Of a DNA stretch of 64,000 nt, positions 51,003-59,051 are shown piece after piece (position 1 is the stretch's first letter; each line of letters opens with the position of its first letter). The position numbers were made by a program, and so were the translations under genes. The notes under the pieces were generated by a model. That model was not told where the DNA came from, did no database searches, and saw only the letters and a program-made list of their open reading frames with translations. Source of the stretch: Lancefieldella parvula DSM 20469 (lineage in GTDB: Bacteria; Actinomycetota; Coriobacteriia; Coriobacteriales; Atopobiaceae); contig NC_013203.1 of NCBI RefSeq assembly GCF_000024225.1, positions 186,001 to 250,000 of the forward strand, written 5' to 3'.

Positions 51003-52163
51003 CTATATCGCGAAGTATTCCTGAGCGAGACTGTCGTACAACGTCTGGAGTTTTTTCTTCTGCTCTTCTGCTACAACTCGCAGTTTGTCGACCTGCCGGA
51101 CAAAGGTCGCGAACTCTTGCTGAAGAGATGGAGGGGGCACGCAGAACATTTTTCTTGATAGAGCTGTTTTGTTAAGGATGCCTTTGAGCTGCATGTTGAT
51201 ATCAGAGCAAAGATAGTCTTTTGAAAGCGACAGCATCCAGTAAAGATACTCAGTCAAGATTCCATCTGCAGGAATAATCGCATTTATTTGTTGGTTGAAT
51301 GCTACGGGTCTATCGGCAATCGCCACTTTGCCTATGGATTTAACGCTTCCTGCAATGCATGACATCAGCACGCTTCCTGATGGAGCAATCCTGCCCGCAG
51401 ATGCCCCGTCCTCAGAAAGCGATTCAGCTGCCTTTGTAAGCACTGGGGTTGATGTGATGTTGTCTGTTTTAATCCATTCAATATAGTCGCCGTAGTACTC
51501 AGGTTTTTTTCTTGATGGGGTATTCCCTGTGATTATTTTGGCAAAGCTATCTAGGCGCGACTTCTTATTCGAATTTAGAGCGATTGGGTCCCCGAACATC
51601 TCGATAAACCGGGATTTGACGAGGGTGTCGAGCGAAGCAATAAATTCTCCTCTTGCCTCAATCTGCTTTTCAAGTCGCGATAAGACAACAAGTCTTTTTT
51701 CCTGTACATCAATACTAGGCAAGGGCATCTCAAGCAAGCTAAGTGCATCGAATTTGAGATTGCTGCGCACGGTACCAGACGACCTAAACGCTATCTGGTT
51801 GAGTCCAGGCTTACTCTTGAGAAATCGCAGCAGGTAACCCGGCGCCAGATGTCTCGTATCAACCGAAAAGACTACATAGAGCGGGCTTACAACCACTCTA
51901 TCGGCAGACTCTTGTAGTGCAATTGAACCTACGTTAATACGAGACGGGTTATAGGCAAGCATTCCTCTTTCGACAAGGCGATATGCTTCCAGTTCCTTGC
52001 TAAAGACCTCTTTGGAAAAGTATTCAGTTGATGGTACGAATCCATGTGAGTTCGTAACACTATATACATCCGTGCACTTTGCACCCTTATTTCTTTTGCC
52101 CGCAGCGCTAACAAAAGATGTAAGTCTCACTCGCTCGCCGACAAATTGCGGTTTGCTAGTCAT
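51003..52163 (-). CDS. hsdS: Type I restriction enzyme, active specificity (S) subunit
   Basis: A 386-residue subunit with two target-recognition domains separated and followed by conserved helices. The N-terminus MTSKPQFVGERVRL carries the shared 25-base repeat. The central helix LDTLVKSRFIEMFGDPI carries the 40-base repeat. The second domain begins after SRLDSFAKIITGNTPSRKKPEYYGD. The C-terminal coil is EFATFVRQVDKLR to QTLYDSLAQEYFAI. The start overlaps the hsdM stop by eight bases (ATGACTAG), so translation is coupled. Recombination with the silent cassette at 45.4-46.5 kb could change either recognition domain. Confidence 0.93.
   Translation of the reverse strand: MTSKPQFVGERVRLTSFVSAAGKRNKGAKCTDVYSVTNSHGFVPSTEYFSKEVFSKELEAYRLVERGMLAYNPSRINVGSIALQESADRVVVSPLYVVFSVDTRHLAPGYLLRFLKSKPGLNQIAFRSSGTVRSNLKFDALSLLEMPLPSIDVQEKRLVVLSRLEKQIEARGEFIASLDTLVKSRFIEMFGDPIALNSNKKSRLDSFAKIITGNTPSRKKPEYYGDYIEWIKTDNITSTPVLTKAAESLSEDGASAGRIAPSGSVLMSCIAGSVKSIGKVAIADRPVAFNQQINAIIPADGILTEYLYWMLSLSKDYLCSDINMQLKGILNKTALSRKMFCVPPPSLQQEFATFVRQVDKLRVVAEEQKKKLQTLYDSLAQEYFAI
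51590..51629 (-). repeat. 40-bp central hsdS repeat, active copy
   Basis: Matches the silent copy at 45927-45966 with one mismatch. Confidence 0.9.
52130..52154 (-). repeat. 25-bp 5' hsdS repeat, active copy
   Basis: Identical to the silent copy at 46476-46500. It begins nine bases after the ATG. Confidence 0.9.
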
Positions 52164-53676
52164 CTAGCCCACCGCCAAGCACCTTCTTGAGCTCTGCAAG
52201 ACCTGTCGCCATTTCCTTATTCAGCTCGTCGAGCTCTGCCACAATCTGTTCCGTAGGAGGATATTCAATGCGCTCGTACTCAGTCTCAACGTACTTGTTG
52301 AAGCTGAAGTCGTAGTCGTTGTCGATGATGTCCTGCTTGGAGACGAGGAAGCTCTTCTGCTTGCGGTCGCGTTTCTCTTCACTTTCCAAATGAGCCCAAC
52401 GCTCCAGAATGTCTGGCACGTCGTTGTGGGCATCATCGATATCTCGCTTGTCATCGAGTGTGTAGCCGTCGCCCTCCATGTTGTAGAGCCACACCTTGTC
52501 AGTGCCACCGGCATTGGTTTTCGTGAAGACAAGTACAGCGGTACTTACACCGGAATAGGGTTTGAATACGCCGCTTGGCATGTAGATGATGGCGCGCAGC
52601 TGCTGGTTGTCAACGAGCTCTTGGCGCAGCTGACGATACGCCTTGGAATTGGTGCGGAAGAGCACGCCGTTGGGAACGATGCATGCGCAGCGGCCGCCCA
52701 CTTTGAGCATACGCAAAAAGAGCGCCACAAAGAGCAGTTCGGTCTGCTTGCTGTTACAAATCGCCTTGAGGCTTGGTGCGATGTCTTCTGTGTCGACGCT
52801 ACCTGTAAAAGGCGGGTTGGCAAGCACGAGGTCGTACTTGTCGCTGGTGGTGTTTTGCTTACTTACCGAATCAACTAGCTTGATGTCTGGCTGGCTAATG
52901 CCGTGCAGCATCAGGTTCATAGCGCTGATGCGGAACATGGTCTGGTCGGTCTCGCCTCCAGAGAACTGATGACGACCCTCCGCAACAACATTGCCATCCG
53001 CGTCCTTCTCCGCCGCCTCACCGGCAAAGACTGTCCAGTCATCGTCTTTCATAGCTGAGTCATTACGAAGATGGTCGGCGGCACTGATGAGAAAGCCCGC
53101 CGTACCCATGGCGGGGTCGCAGATGCGCTCACCGGGACGGGGATCGACCATAGCAACCATCATGTCGCGGATGTGTTTGGGCGTGCGGAACTGACCATTG
53201 GTGCCAGCGGTGGAAAGCTTGGAGAGCATGTATTCGTAGAGGTCTCCGAGATCATCCATGTCGTTCTCGAAGTCGTTCATGAGAGAGTCGATGCCCGAGA
53301 CTGCTTTCTGCAGGGTGCGTGGGTTGTTGATGCCGAAGGTGGCGTCACGCATGCTGCGTGCAAAGGGCGTGTCATCATGCAAGGTTTTGATGAAGGGAAA
53401 AACCTTGTCCCGTATGGCTTCGAGCATTTTTTCCGGCGCCATGTTCTTGATGGAGCACCAGCGCATCTCCTGCCCCTCTGACGTCTGAGGGAAAAGGTAC
53501 TCCTGCGGAATGCCAAGCTCTTCCATGCGCTCTGATTCTAGTTCCTTATCGTCGAGCGAACGGATGAACATAAGGTAGGTAAGCTGGGTGATAACTTCCT
53601 GCGGGTTGGTGATGCCGCCTTCCCACATCCTCTGCCAAACGTCGTCTACCTTGCTCTTGGTTGCTCCGGTAATCAT
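52156..53676 (-). CDS. hsdM: Type I restriction enzyme, modification (M) subunit
   Basis: A 506-residue N6-adenine methyltransferase. The N-terminal HsdM_N helical domain (VWQRMWEGGITNPQEVITQL) precedes the catalytic domain with SAM motif I RICDPAMGTAGFLISA (about 183) and motif IV LVLANPPFTG (about 286). GVLFRTNSKAYRQLRQELVDN is conserved. It lies 42 bases after the half-sized hsdS-like gene and overlaps hsdS, so the operon order is S-half, M, S, R. Confidence 0.95.
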   Translation of the reverse strand: MITGATKSKVDDVWQRMWEGGITNPQEVITQLTYLMFIRSLDDKELESERMEELGIPQEYLFPQTSEGQEMRWCSIKNMAPEKMLEAIRDKVFPFIKTLHDDTPFARSMRDATFGINNPRTLQKAVSGIDSLMNDFENDMDDLGDLYEYMLSKLSTAGTNGQFRTPKHIRDMMVAMVDPRPGERICDPAMGTAGFLISAADHLRNDSAMKDDDWTVFAGEAAEKDADGNVVAEGRHQFSGGETDQTMFRISAMNLMLHGISQPDIKLVDSVSKQNTTSDKYDLVLANPPFTGSVDTEDIAPSLKAICNSKQTELLFVALFLRMLKVGGRCACIVPNGVLFRTNSKAYRQLRQELVDNQQLRAIIYMPSGVFKPYSGVSTAVLVFTKTNAGGTDKVWLYNMEGDGYTLDDKRDIDDAHNDVPDILERWAHLESEEKRDRKQKSFLVSKQDIIDNDYDFSFNKYVETEYERIEYPPTEQIVAELDELNKEMATGLAELKKVLGGGLDD

Positions 53677-53718
53677 GAGTGCTCCTTTTTGGTGGTGTAA
53701 TCAGAATCGTTCCGTAAA

Positions 53719-54306
53719 TCAGTGCATTGCTATTTGGTCAAACGTGCTGAAGAGCAGCTGGTCGCTCTTCGCTTCCGCCAGGCGATAGAGCTCCTTACGC
53801 TTTTGCGTGTTCTCGAAGAGCTCTGCAAGCAGCTGCTGCACGCTTTTCGACGGAGTGAGTACTGGTATGTCCAAGATGTCCTTCTTCTTGAGAAGCTGCA
53901 GCGTCACCCCCTTGCTCTCGCTCTGCAAAAGCTGTCGTGTCTGAGGCAAAGTAAGAAATGCAGCTAGGTATCTCATGTCGATGTCTGCATCAGGAAGTGG
54001 TCTGATGATGAGCCCAAATGAAGTGACCAACAGACCCTCATGTGCGCAATCGATATAGGCACAGTCATAGGGGGTTGATGTCTTTAGAATTACATCACCA
54101 CAATGTGTGAGGAGATCTTCTTTTACTGCAGAGACCTTCGCTTCCACGAGTTCCTGATTGATGACTCGTCCGTTTTCTATTGCTTTTGGAACAAGGACCT
54201 GCGTTGCGTGAAATGGGACACCTTTTGTCTGCCGCTTCGCACGGCTAACGGGTGCGCCGGTCTTGACCGAACACAGTGCACCCAAGTGTTGATATGCAGC
54301 AGGCAT
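53719..54306 (-). CDS. Half-sized HsdS-like protein
   Basis: A 195-residue protein with a single recognition-domain-like unit. It opens with YQHLGALCSVKTGAPVSRAK, contains KEDLLTHCGDVILKTSTPYD and GLLVTSFGLIIRPL, and ends with a helix (LLAELFENTQKRKELYRLAEAKSDQLLF) resembling the conserved dimerising helix of S subunits. GAGGAG precedes the ATG. It is the first gene of the hsd operon. It might act as a half S subunit forming homodimers, or be a remnant of another system. It makes three S-type reading frames in 9 kb. Confidence 0.75.
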   Translation of the reverse strand: MPAAYQHLGALCSVKTGAPVSRAKRQTKGVPFHATQVLVPKAIENGRVINQELVEAKVSAVKEDLLTHCGDVILKTSTPYDCAYIDCAHEGLLVTSFGLIIRPLPDADIDMRYLAAFLTLPQTRQLLQSESKGVTLQLLKKKDILDIPVLTPSKSVQQLLAELFENTQKRKELYRLAEAKSDQLLFSTFDQIAMH

Positions 54307-54336
54307 CTTCGCTCCTCTCTTGAAGGACGGATTTTT

Positions 54337-54354
54337 GTTCTTACCATTATGAAC
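54337..54354. promoter_or_regulatory. Palindromic operator 1, hsd/abiH intergenic region
   Basis: GTTCTTACCATTATGAAC is an imperfect 18-bp palindrome (GTTC-WTA-N4-TAW-GAAC), 31 bases upstream of the half-hsdS start. Confidence 0.65.
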
Positions 54355-54392
54355 ATTTTATTCAAAATTATCGTTGGGTCAAGTGATAAACT

Positions 54393-54410
54393 GTTCTTAT
54401 CGGTATGAAC
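54393..54410. promoter_or_regulatory. Palindromic operator 2, hsd/abiH intergenic region
   Basis: GTTCTTATCGGTATGAAC has the same outer bases as operator 1; the two sites are 38 bases apart, on the abiH side. A shared regulator of both divergent units is likely. Confidence 0.65.
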
Positions 54411-54439
54411 ATCTAGGTGCGTATAGCGAGGAAATACAC

Positions 54440-55822
54440 ATGGATGACCTGTCACAGAACTCTTCAGAATCAACCGAGGGCAATAGCCCATTCAGCGGCC
54501 TGGCAAAGGCAATCAAGCAAGATGGAAGCTTCCCTGCGAGTTCATTTGGAAACGGAGCGTTTTCCAATGCTATTTTGGAGCATTCGAAGATACCCGAACC
54601 AGATTATCCGTACCTTATCGATGCTTCACCTACGGACTATTTACTTAAACCTGACTGGAACCAGCTAATCATCATAGGAAACGGCTTTGACCTAGAGTGC
54701 GGACTACACTCGACCTACCGTGATTTCTTCGCGTCGAGGCGGAAGATTCTTCTTTGCGAAACAACCCCGGGTAAACGCAGCGAACAAAGCTGGGGTAAAT
54801 GCCTGAAGGAAGCTGGGATATCGGCGTGGGAACTGATTCTCCAAGACAAGTACGAGTCGTATTGGTACGACATCGAAAGAGCCATCAAGGACTGGGTTGC
54901 ATGGGACTATACCAGGATTGGATTCCCTTCGAAAAATACTGCCATTGTCCTGCAGTACATTAAGAGCGGTGCAAAGTCGGACCAGGCCGACCCCGACAGG
55001 TTGGTAGGTGCTAAGGTCGCCCGCTATGTCGAGGACACGCATCCTGCGGCTGAGATTAGAGGTTGGGAGGCGGAGGACGTCTATGACTTCCTCCTTGAAG
55101 AACTACACGCTTTGGAGCATGAATTTGCATCTTACTTGAAAGGTGAGATTGCGCGTAGCAGCGACTATAAACAAAACGCTATCAGGCTCATGTGGAATCT
55201 TCTAAATGACGAGTTTCCAAAAGACAGCGATAAATACGAAATTGAAGAGTCCGTGCTCAGCTTCAATTACACAAGGCCCTTTGGCAGTCAGCTAGGGAGG
55301 GCCCCACGCACAAACATTCTCTCTAATGTGCATGGCAGCATCGAAAAGGACAACATCGTATTCGGCATAGACGGTAGTGATTGCATGGGCCTCAACAAAG
55401 TTATTGAGTTCACTAAAACCTATCGTCTGATGGCTTTGGGAAGCCCCGATTTCAGCCGAGTCGTCCATGGCGATGGGAAAAGCCCGATGAGTCATTCAAC
55501 GGATTTAATTAAATTCTACGGGCATTCGCTTGCAGATTCAGACTATTCGTACTTCCAAGCGATATTCGACAGAGTTGGCCTATACAGTGGGAACACGCGC
55601 CTTGTCTTCTACTATCGCCCTCACAAGCTAAGAGATGGATCAATGCGCTCCGAGAAGGACGTAAGAGAATCCACAATGAAAAGCGCTATCAAGTTACTCA
55701 CCGCCTACGGGAGGACAATGGAGAATGTCGATCATGGCAAGAACCTTATTCACAAATTATTGCTTGAAGGGCGTTTATCGGTGAAGTTACTCCCCGATGA
55801 CGAAGTTGTTCCCATAGGCTAA
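54440..55822 (+). CDS. abiH: AbiH family abortive-infection protein
   Basis: A 460-residue protein. The family landmark is QLIIIGNGFDLECGLHSTYRDFF at about residues 74-96 (GNGFD-x-x-x-G-L-x-T-x-Y-x-D-F). SVLSFNYTRPFG near 278 and FGIDG and YGHSLADSDYSYF further on are also conserved. The first 60 residues are poorly conserved and polar. AbiH blocks phage growth in Lactococcus by an unknown mechanism. The ATG at 54440 has GCGAGGAAA before it. It is divergent from the type I restriction operon and shares a palindrome-bearing regulatory region with it. Confidence 0.88.
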   Translation: MDDLSQNSSESTEGNSPFSGLAKAIKQDGSFPASSFGNGAFSNAILEHSKIPEPDYPYLIDASPTDYLLKPDWNQLIIIGNGFDLECGLHSTYRDFFASRRKILLCETTPGKRSEQSWGKCLKEAGISAWELILQDKYESYWYDIERAIKDWVAWDYTRIGFPSKNTAIVLQYIKSGAKSDQADPDRLVGAKVARYVEDTHPAAEIRGWEAEDVYDFLLEELHALEHEFASYLKGEIARSSDYKQNAIRLMWNLLNDEFPKDSDKYEIEESVLSFNYTRPFGSQLGRAPRTNILSNVHGSIEKDNIVFGIDGSDCMGLNKVIEFTKTYRLMALGSPDFSRVVHGDGKSPMSHSTDLIKFYGHSLADSDYSYFQAIFDRVGLYSGNTRLVFYYRPHKLRDGSMRSEKDVRESTMKSAIKLLTAYGRTMENVDHGKNLIHKLLLEGRLSVKLLPDDEVVPIG

Positions 55823-56130
55823 ATCCCTATTCGCTAATCAATGCGTGCTAAGACCATAGCTTAAGTTATCTGTCAAATGTAGCACGAAACCGTGCTGTAT
55901 CGTAGCACAATCTAAACGATAGCAAGCTTCCTATGTCGTACGCACAAGGCGCACGCATAGGGCTTGGGTCGGTGGCGGCAATAAACCCTTCGTCAGCGTA
56001 TGCGTTGCCGTGGGGCCGTCTTGCGACCGAGCGTCGCGGCCCTCCGGCCGATGACGCTGCGGGGGGGATGCCCCGCGCCCCTGGGAGGCAGGCGCCCTCC
56101 GAGCACCTGCCCTGAAGATGAAGAACAACG
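55823..56130. other. Possible origin-of-transfer region upstream of mobC remnant
   Basis: 308 bases without a gene. Three adjacent hairpins occur at about 56031-56057 (GCGTC...GACGC around GGCC), 56059-56076 (GCGGGG/CCCCGC) and 56084-56100 (GGAGG/CCTCC). GC content jumps to well above the flanking genes. Position directly before a mobC remnant suggests an oriT, but no nick site is recognisable. Confidence 0.3.
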
Positions 56131-56538
56131 ATGAACGGACGCTGTGAGTGCGTATACGTGAGGCTCACGCCCGGCGAGAAGGACCGGGCGCTCGACTTCG
56201 CGTCGCGAAACGGCCTCACTGTCTCGTAGCTCGTTCGCGCGCTCGTCCAGCTGCCCGCCGACTGCATGGTGGAAGGCACCCGCACCGCCGTGGTGCTCGA
56301 CCGCGCCTCCGCAGGTAGGCTCGATCGCGAGATGCGTTGCTGGGGAAACCGCTACAACCAGGCCGTGCACGCGCTCAACCGCATCGCCTACTACGCCGCG
56401 CGCGACAGCCTCAGGACCCATGAGGCGCAGCGGCTGCTGAGCGTCGTGGTGGGAAACCTGGAGGATTTGAACGTCGCCGTCGTGCAGCTGCGCGAGGAGA
56501 CGCATGATCTCTGTAGTCACGCAATCGTGAGCGTGTAG
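56131..56538 (+). pseudogene. mobC-like relaxosome protein, interrupted by in-frame TAG
   Basis: Reading from the ATG at 56131 gives MNGRCECVYVRLTPGEKDR, then FASRNGLTVS, a TAG at codon 33 (56227-56229), then LVRALVQLPADCM, RCWGNRYNQAVHALNRIAYY and a C-terminal helical region to 56538, all in one frame. This is the ribbon-helix-helix plus helical layout of MobC/BfmC-type mobilisation proteins, including N-x-A-x-N-L-N-like helix GNRYNQAVHALNRIA. GC-rich. One stop makes it a probable pseudogene. Confidence 0.75.
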
Positions 56539-56555
56539 CCGTACCCTGAGAGAAG

Positions 56556-56774
56556 TGCATATCCGGCCATACGAGCGCTCGTGCCGTGTAGCGCTACCTC
56601 GAGAGGGATGGACGCGTCCTGGCAATTGACTTCCTGAACATCGACGCCCCGGTCTCCAGGGTGAGGAATGGCTTCGAGGACCACGGGCGCATCGACTGGT
56701 GGTGCGAGATGGACCGCACGCGCGCTGCCTTCGGAAACGATGCCGCCTGGAACGGACACCGCGCGCGGCCATGA
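56556..56774 (+). pseudogene. Relaxase (MobA-like) N-terminal remnant
   Basis: In one frame: CISGHTSARAV, TAG (56589-56591) where the family has Trp, then RYLERDGRVLAIDFLNIDAP and HGRIDWWCEMDRTRAAFGND, ending at TGA 56772-56774. GHTS..RYLER and the WW/AFGND segment are typical of actinobacterial mobilisation relaxases. The rest of the protein is missing and no start codon is seen. With the mobC remnant it marks a defunct mobilisable element. Confidence 0.7.
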
Positions 56775-56783
56775 GGTTCCAGA

Positions 56784-57101
56784 TCAGATGTCGTTGCCCA
56801 TGGCGCGAAGCGTCTCGTCTAACTCGTCTTTTCTGACACGCAGAAGTCTCCCGATCCTTATGGCGGTGGTCCACTGCCGTTTGATGAGCTTGTAGATCGA
56901 CGTCTTCGATACGCGCAGGTATTCCGCGACCTGTGGCACGTCTACGAGGTCGTTGGGCAGGTCGTTCGCCTCGGATGTCGAGGAGGCGGCAGATTCCCGT
57001 ATCTTCGCCCCGACATTCTCGAGGCTTTCGGCATCATTATCCGATATTCCGATAGGCGTCGGGAATGCGTCTCGTGGCATCTGGAGGATGTCGTCGTTCA
57101 T
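56784..57101 (-). CDS. Excisionase-like helix-turn-helix protein
   Basis: About 105 residues. The C-terminal part is a MerR/excisionase-type DNA-binding domain (HTH_17): LVDVPQVAEYLRVSKTSIYKLIKRQW, then IRIGRLLRVRKDELDETL. The first half is polar. The start is uncertain: ATGs at 57101 and 57131 and a TTG at 57245 are all in frame without a good ribosome-binding site. Such proteins control excision or copy number in integrated elements; its position beside mob remnants fits. Confidence 0.7.
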   Translation of the reverse strand: MNDDILQMPRDAFPTPIGISDNDAESLENVGAKIRESAASSTSEANDLPNDLVDVPQVAEYLRVSKTSIYKLIKRQWTTAIRIGRLLRVRKDELDETLRAMGNDI

Positions 57102-57325
57102 GGGATGGTCTACCGTCCTTTCTTCTGGCATCTGGTGCGCTTGGGTCGCAACAAGGTCCAAGGAGTCGCGTTTCTTGGACGTGACAAGCAGAGAGATGCC
57201 TAATGGGAGGCGCGTGCGCAATGTCCCAGTGCCAATGTTGACCAACCGGCTGAAACAGGACGAGAAATCTTTCTGAGGTGGGATAATACAATAGTGAATA
57301 GGAAGAACACAGAAAGGGGTATCTA

Positions 57326-57988
57326 GTGAAAAAGCAGCTCGTCATTGTCGCAAACGAAAAATATCTAAAGTATGCAACCTACCTGCAGGGTCTCATTAGC
57401 TGTATCGACGATGAAGAAGACAGGCAAGTCGGCACCAAGGACGGTGCAGTATCTGCCGTTATTTGGGACGAAGAGCACCATAAGGCGAATTCAAAAAGCC
57501 TGGCATCTGGCAATAGCGTTGTATTCTTCGGCGACAGCGAGTATGTCCGCAAGAACTGCTCCGAAATCAATACAAAGTTTTCGAAGTTCGGCATGACCTA
57601 TGGTTGGCTAGGCAACCATGCAAATCTCTGCGTGGCCAATGATACACTGAACGAAGATAATGCTGCTGATTTCTATCAGATGGCCGAAGAATACGGAAAG
57701 CGCTTCGAAAAAGAACTTTCGTTCTTGTTCAGTCCCAAGAGGGATAAGGAGATTGGGAACGACGTGGTCGATCACGCAATTGCTGTCGTTGAGTTCGCTT
57801 TCCCCCCGGCACGTATCGTCGATCTTGTCATGAACAGGGGTAAATCCTCTAAGCTTTCCAATAGGTTGGCCATGGCGATTGGAAAAGGCGTTGACAAGAC
57901 AAAGAATGCCGAAGCCGTCGACCAGCAGTACACCTTGCTCACCCTGGTCTTCTACATGGATAGTCTCAGCGAATTCCTGGGCATCTAA
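57326..57988 (+). CDS. Unknown protein, first gene of a two-gene module
   Basis: A 220-residue soluble protein I do not recognise. It opens KKQLVIVANEKYLKYATYLQGLI, a beta-alpha start. SVVFFGDSEYVRKNCSEIN near 70-90 and MTYGWLGNHANLCV near 97-110 suggest a Rossmann-like or TIR-like alpha/beta fold. The C-terminal half is helical with a hydrophobic stretch (AIAVVEFAFPPARIVDLVM). The gene has GAAAGGGG before a GTG at 57326. It is followed by the next gene after a single base, so the pair is translationally coupled. Confidence 0.65.
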   Translation: MKKQLVIVANEKYLKYATYLQGLISCIDDEEDRQVGTKDGAVSAVIWDEEHHKANSKSLASGNSVVFFGDSEYVRKNCSEINTKFSKFGMTYGWLGNHANLCVANDTLNEDNAADFYQMAEEYGKRFEKELSFLFSPKRDKEIGNDVVDHAIAVVEFAFPPARIVDLVMNRGKSSKLSNRLAMAIGKGVDKTKNAEAVDQQYTLLTLVFYMDSLSEFLGI

Positions 57989-57989
57989 C

Positions 57990-59051
57990 ATGAACGGTTT
58001 TGAGGAGGGTTACTCATTCTATGCCGACTCGAGCGGGGCAAACGTCGCTGCTCAAATGGGTAACCTATGGGTCGGAGAAGTAAATGCAGCAATAGACACA
58101 CTCAGAAGTGACCTTCTCGAGTTTTCAACAAGTGGAAAGACTATCGATACGTTAAGCGGCGATCTTGCTGAATTCTGGCATGCGGACACTTACAACATCG
58201 ACGCAATCCTAAACGGATCAGAAAATCGCGCGCACGTTCCAAGATCAACTAGGTTCGCCTCGGCAGATGTGGAGCTTGACACGGGCGAGTCTTTCCAAGT
58301 CAAGTACTGCCAAGATGGCGCCCACAGCGCGAAAGCTCACGCCGTTTCCTACAATGAAGCTTCTCGAAATCCTAGTACCTCAAAAGGAGCCACCGAAGCA
58401 ATCCGAGCTGGAGCAAATCCCAACGATTCTGTTTATAAAGGCATGGGAAGGGTTATTCCCGAGGGACAAAAAGAAGATGCTGTCAGAGAGCTGAAAAGGA
58501 GAATTGCAAAAGAGTCCGTAACGAGAAAAGAGCAGGTCAGCCGGCTCGAAGAAACGCGAGAAGCGTTGACGGATACGGTCGGTAATGGGGATGGTGTCAA
58601 ATCCAAATCACTGTCCAGAGAGGCTTCTAAAGAACTCGCTCGAGAGGTCAAGGAAGGAAGAGTCGACCTTGACGCGAAAGACATCAGCACTGAGCAGCTT
58701 GTAAAGCTCGAGCATGTTATGAAGTCGTCTCTAAAAACAGGAATGACTGCTGCGACTATTGCCATGGCCGTTAAGGCAGCACCGATTATTGTATCGACGA
58801 TTAAAGATGCAGCTATTGAGGGTCGCATCGATGTTGATCAGCTTCTGAATGACGGGGCAGACACTGCAAAAACCGGCGCAGGGGCATTTCTTTCGGGAAC
58901 CATTACGGCAGCTTTGACAGAGTCTATGAAGTCAGGACTTCTCGGTGAGACCTTCAAAAATGCATCTTCTGAAGCTGTTGCGCTAGCTGTTGTTCTGGCA
59001 GGAGAAGGCCTGCGAGAAGGATATCGTCTTGCCAAGGGCGAAATCACGTAG
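57990..59051 (+). CDS. Unknown nuclease-like/membrane protein, N-terminal part of a TAG-split frame
   Basis: 353 residues up to a TAG. The N-terminal domain has LSGDLAEFWHADTYNIDA and ADVELDTGESFQVKYCQDG, a D...QxK pattern like Mrr-type PD-(D/E)XK nucleases; this is an inference. A coiled segment (residues 165-240) follows, then hydrophobic helices near 255-275, 305-320 and 330-345. The next frame (59052-59471) continues without frame change, starting with GTG directly after the TAG, and supplies a glycine-zipper membrane segment. The two together look like one 490-residue protein. It is coupled to the 57326 gene and lies in the mobile segment with AbiH and restriction genes. Confidence 0.6.
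   Translation: MNGFEEGYSFYADSSGANVAAQMGNLWVGEVNAAIDTLRSDLLEFSTSGKTIDTLSGDLAEFWHADTYNIDAILNGSENRAHVPRSTRFASADVELDTGESFQVKYCQDGAHSAKAHAVSYNEASRNPSTSKGATEAIRAGANPNDSVYKGMGRVIPEGQKEDAVRELKRRIAKESVTRKEQVSRLEETREALTDTVGNGDGVKSKSLSREASKELAREVKEGRVDLDAKDISTEQLVKLEHVMKSSLKTGMTAATIAMAVKAAPIIVSTIKDAAIEGRIDVDQLLNDGADTAKTGAGAFLSGTITAALTESMKSGLLGETFKNASSEAVALAVVLAGEGLREGYRLAKGEIT

Noticed and set aside
55993-56874. 293-codon minus-strand frame
   Set aside because: Covers the mobC and relaxase remnants in antisense; Arg/His-rich, typical of GC-rich shadows.
56227-59051. Programmed amber suppression across the element
   Set aside because: The relaxase also lacks its C-terminus and carries another upstream TGA, so decay is the simpler reading; kept only as a low-interest remark.
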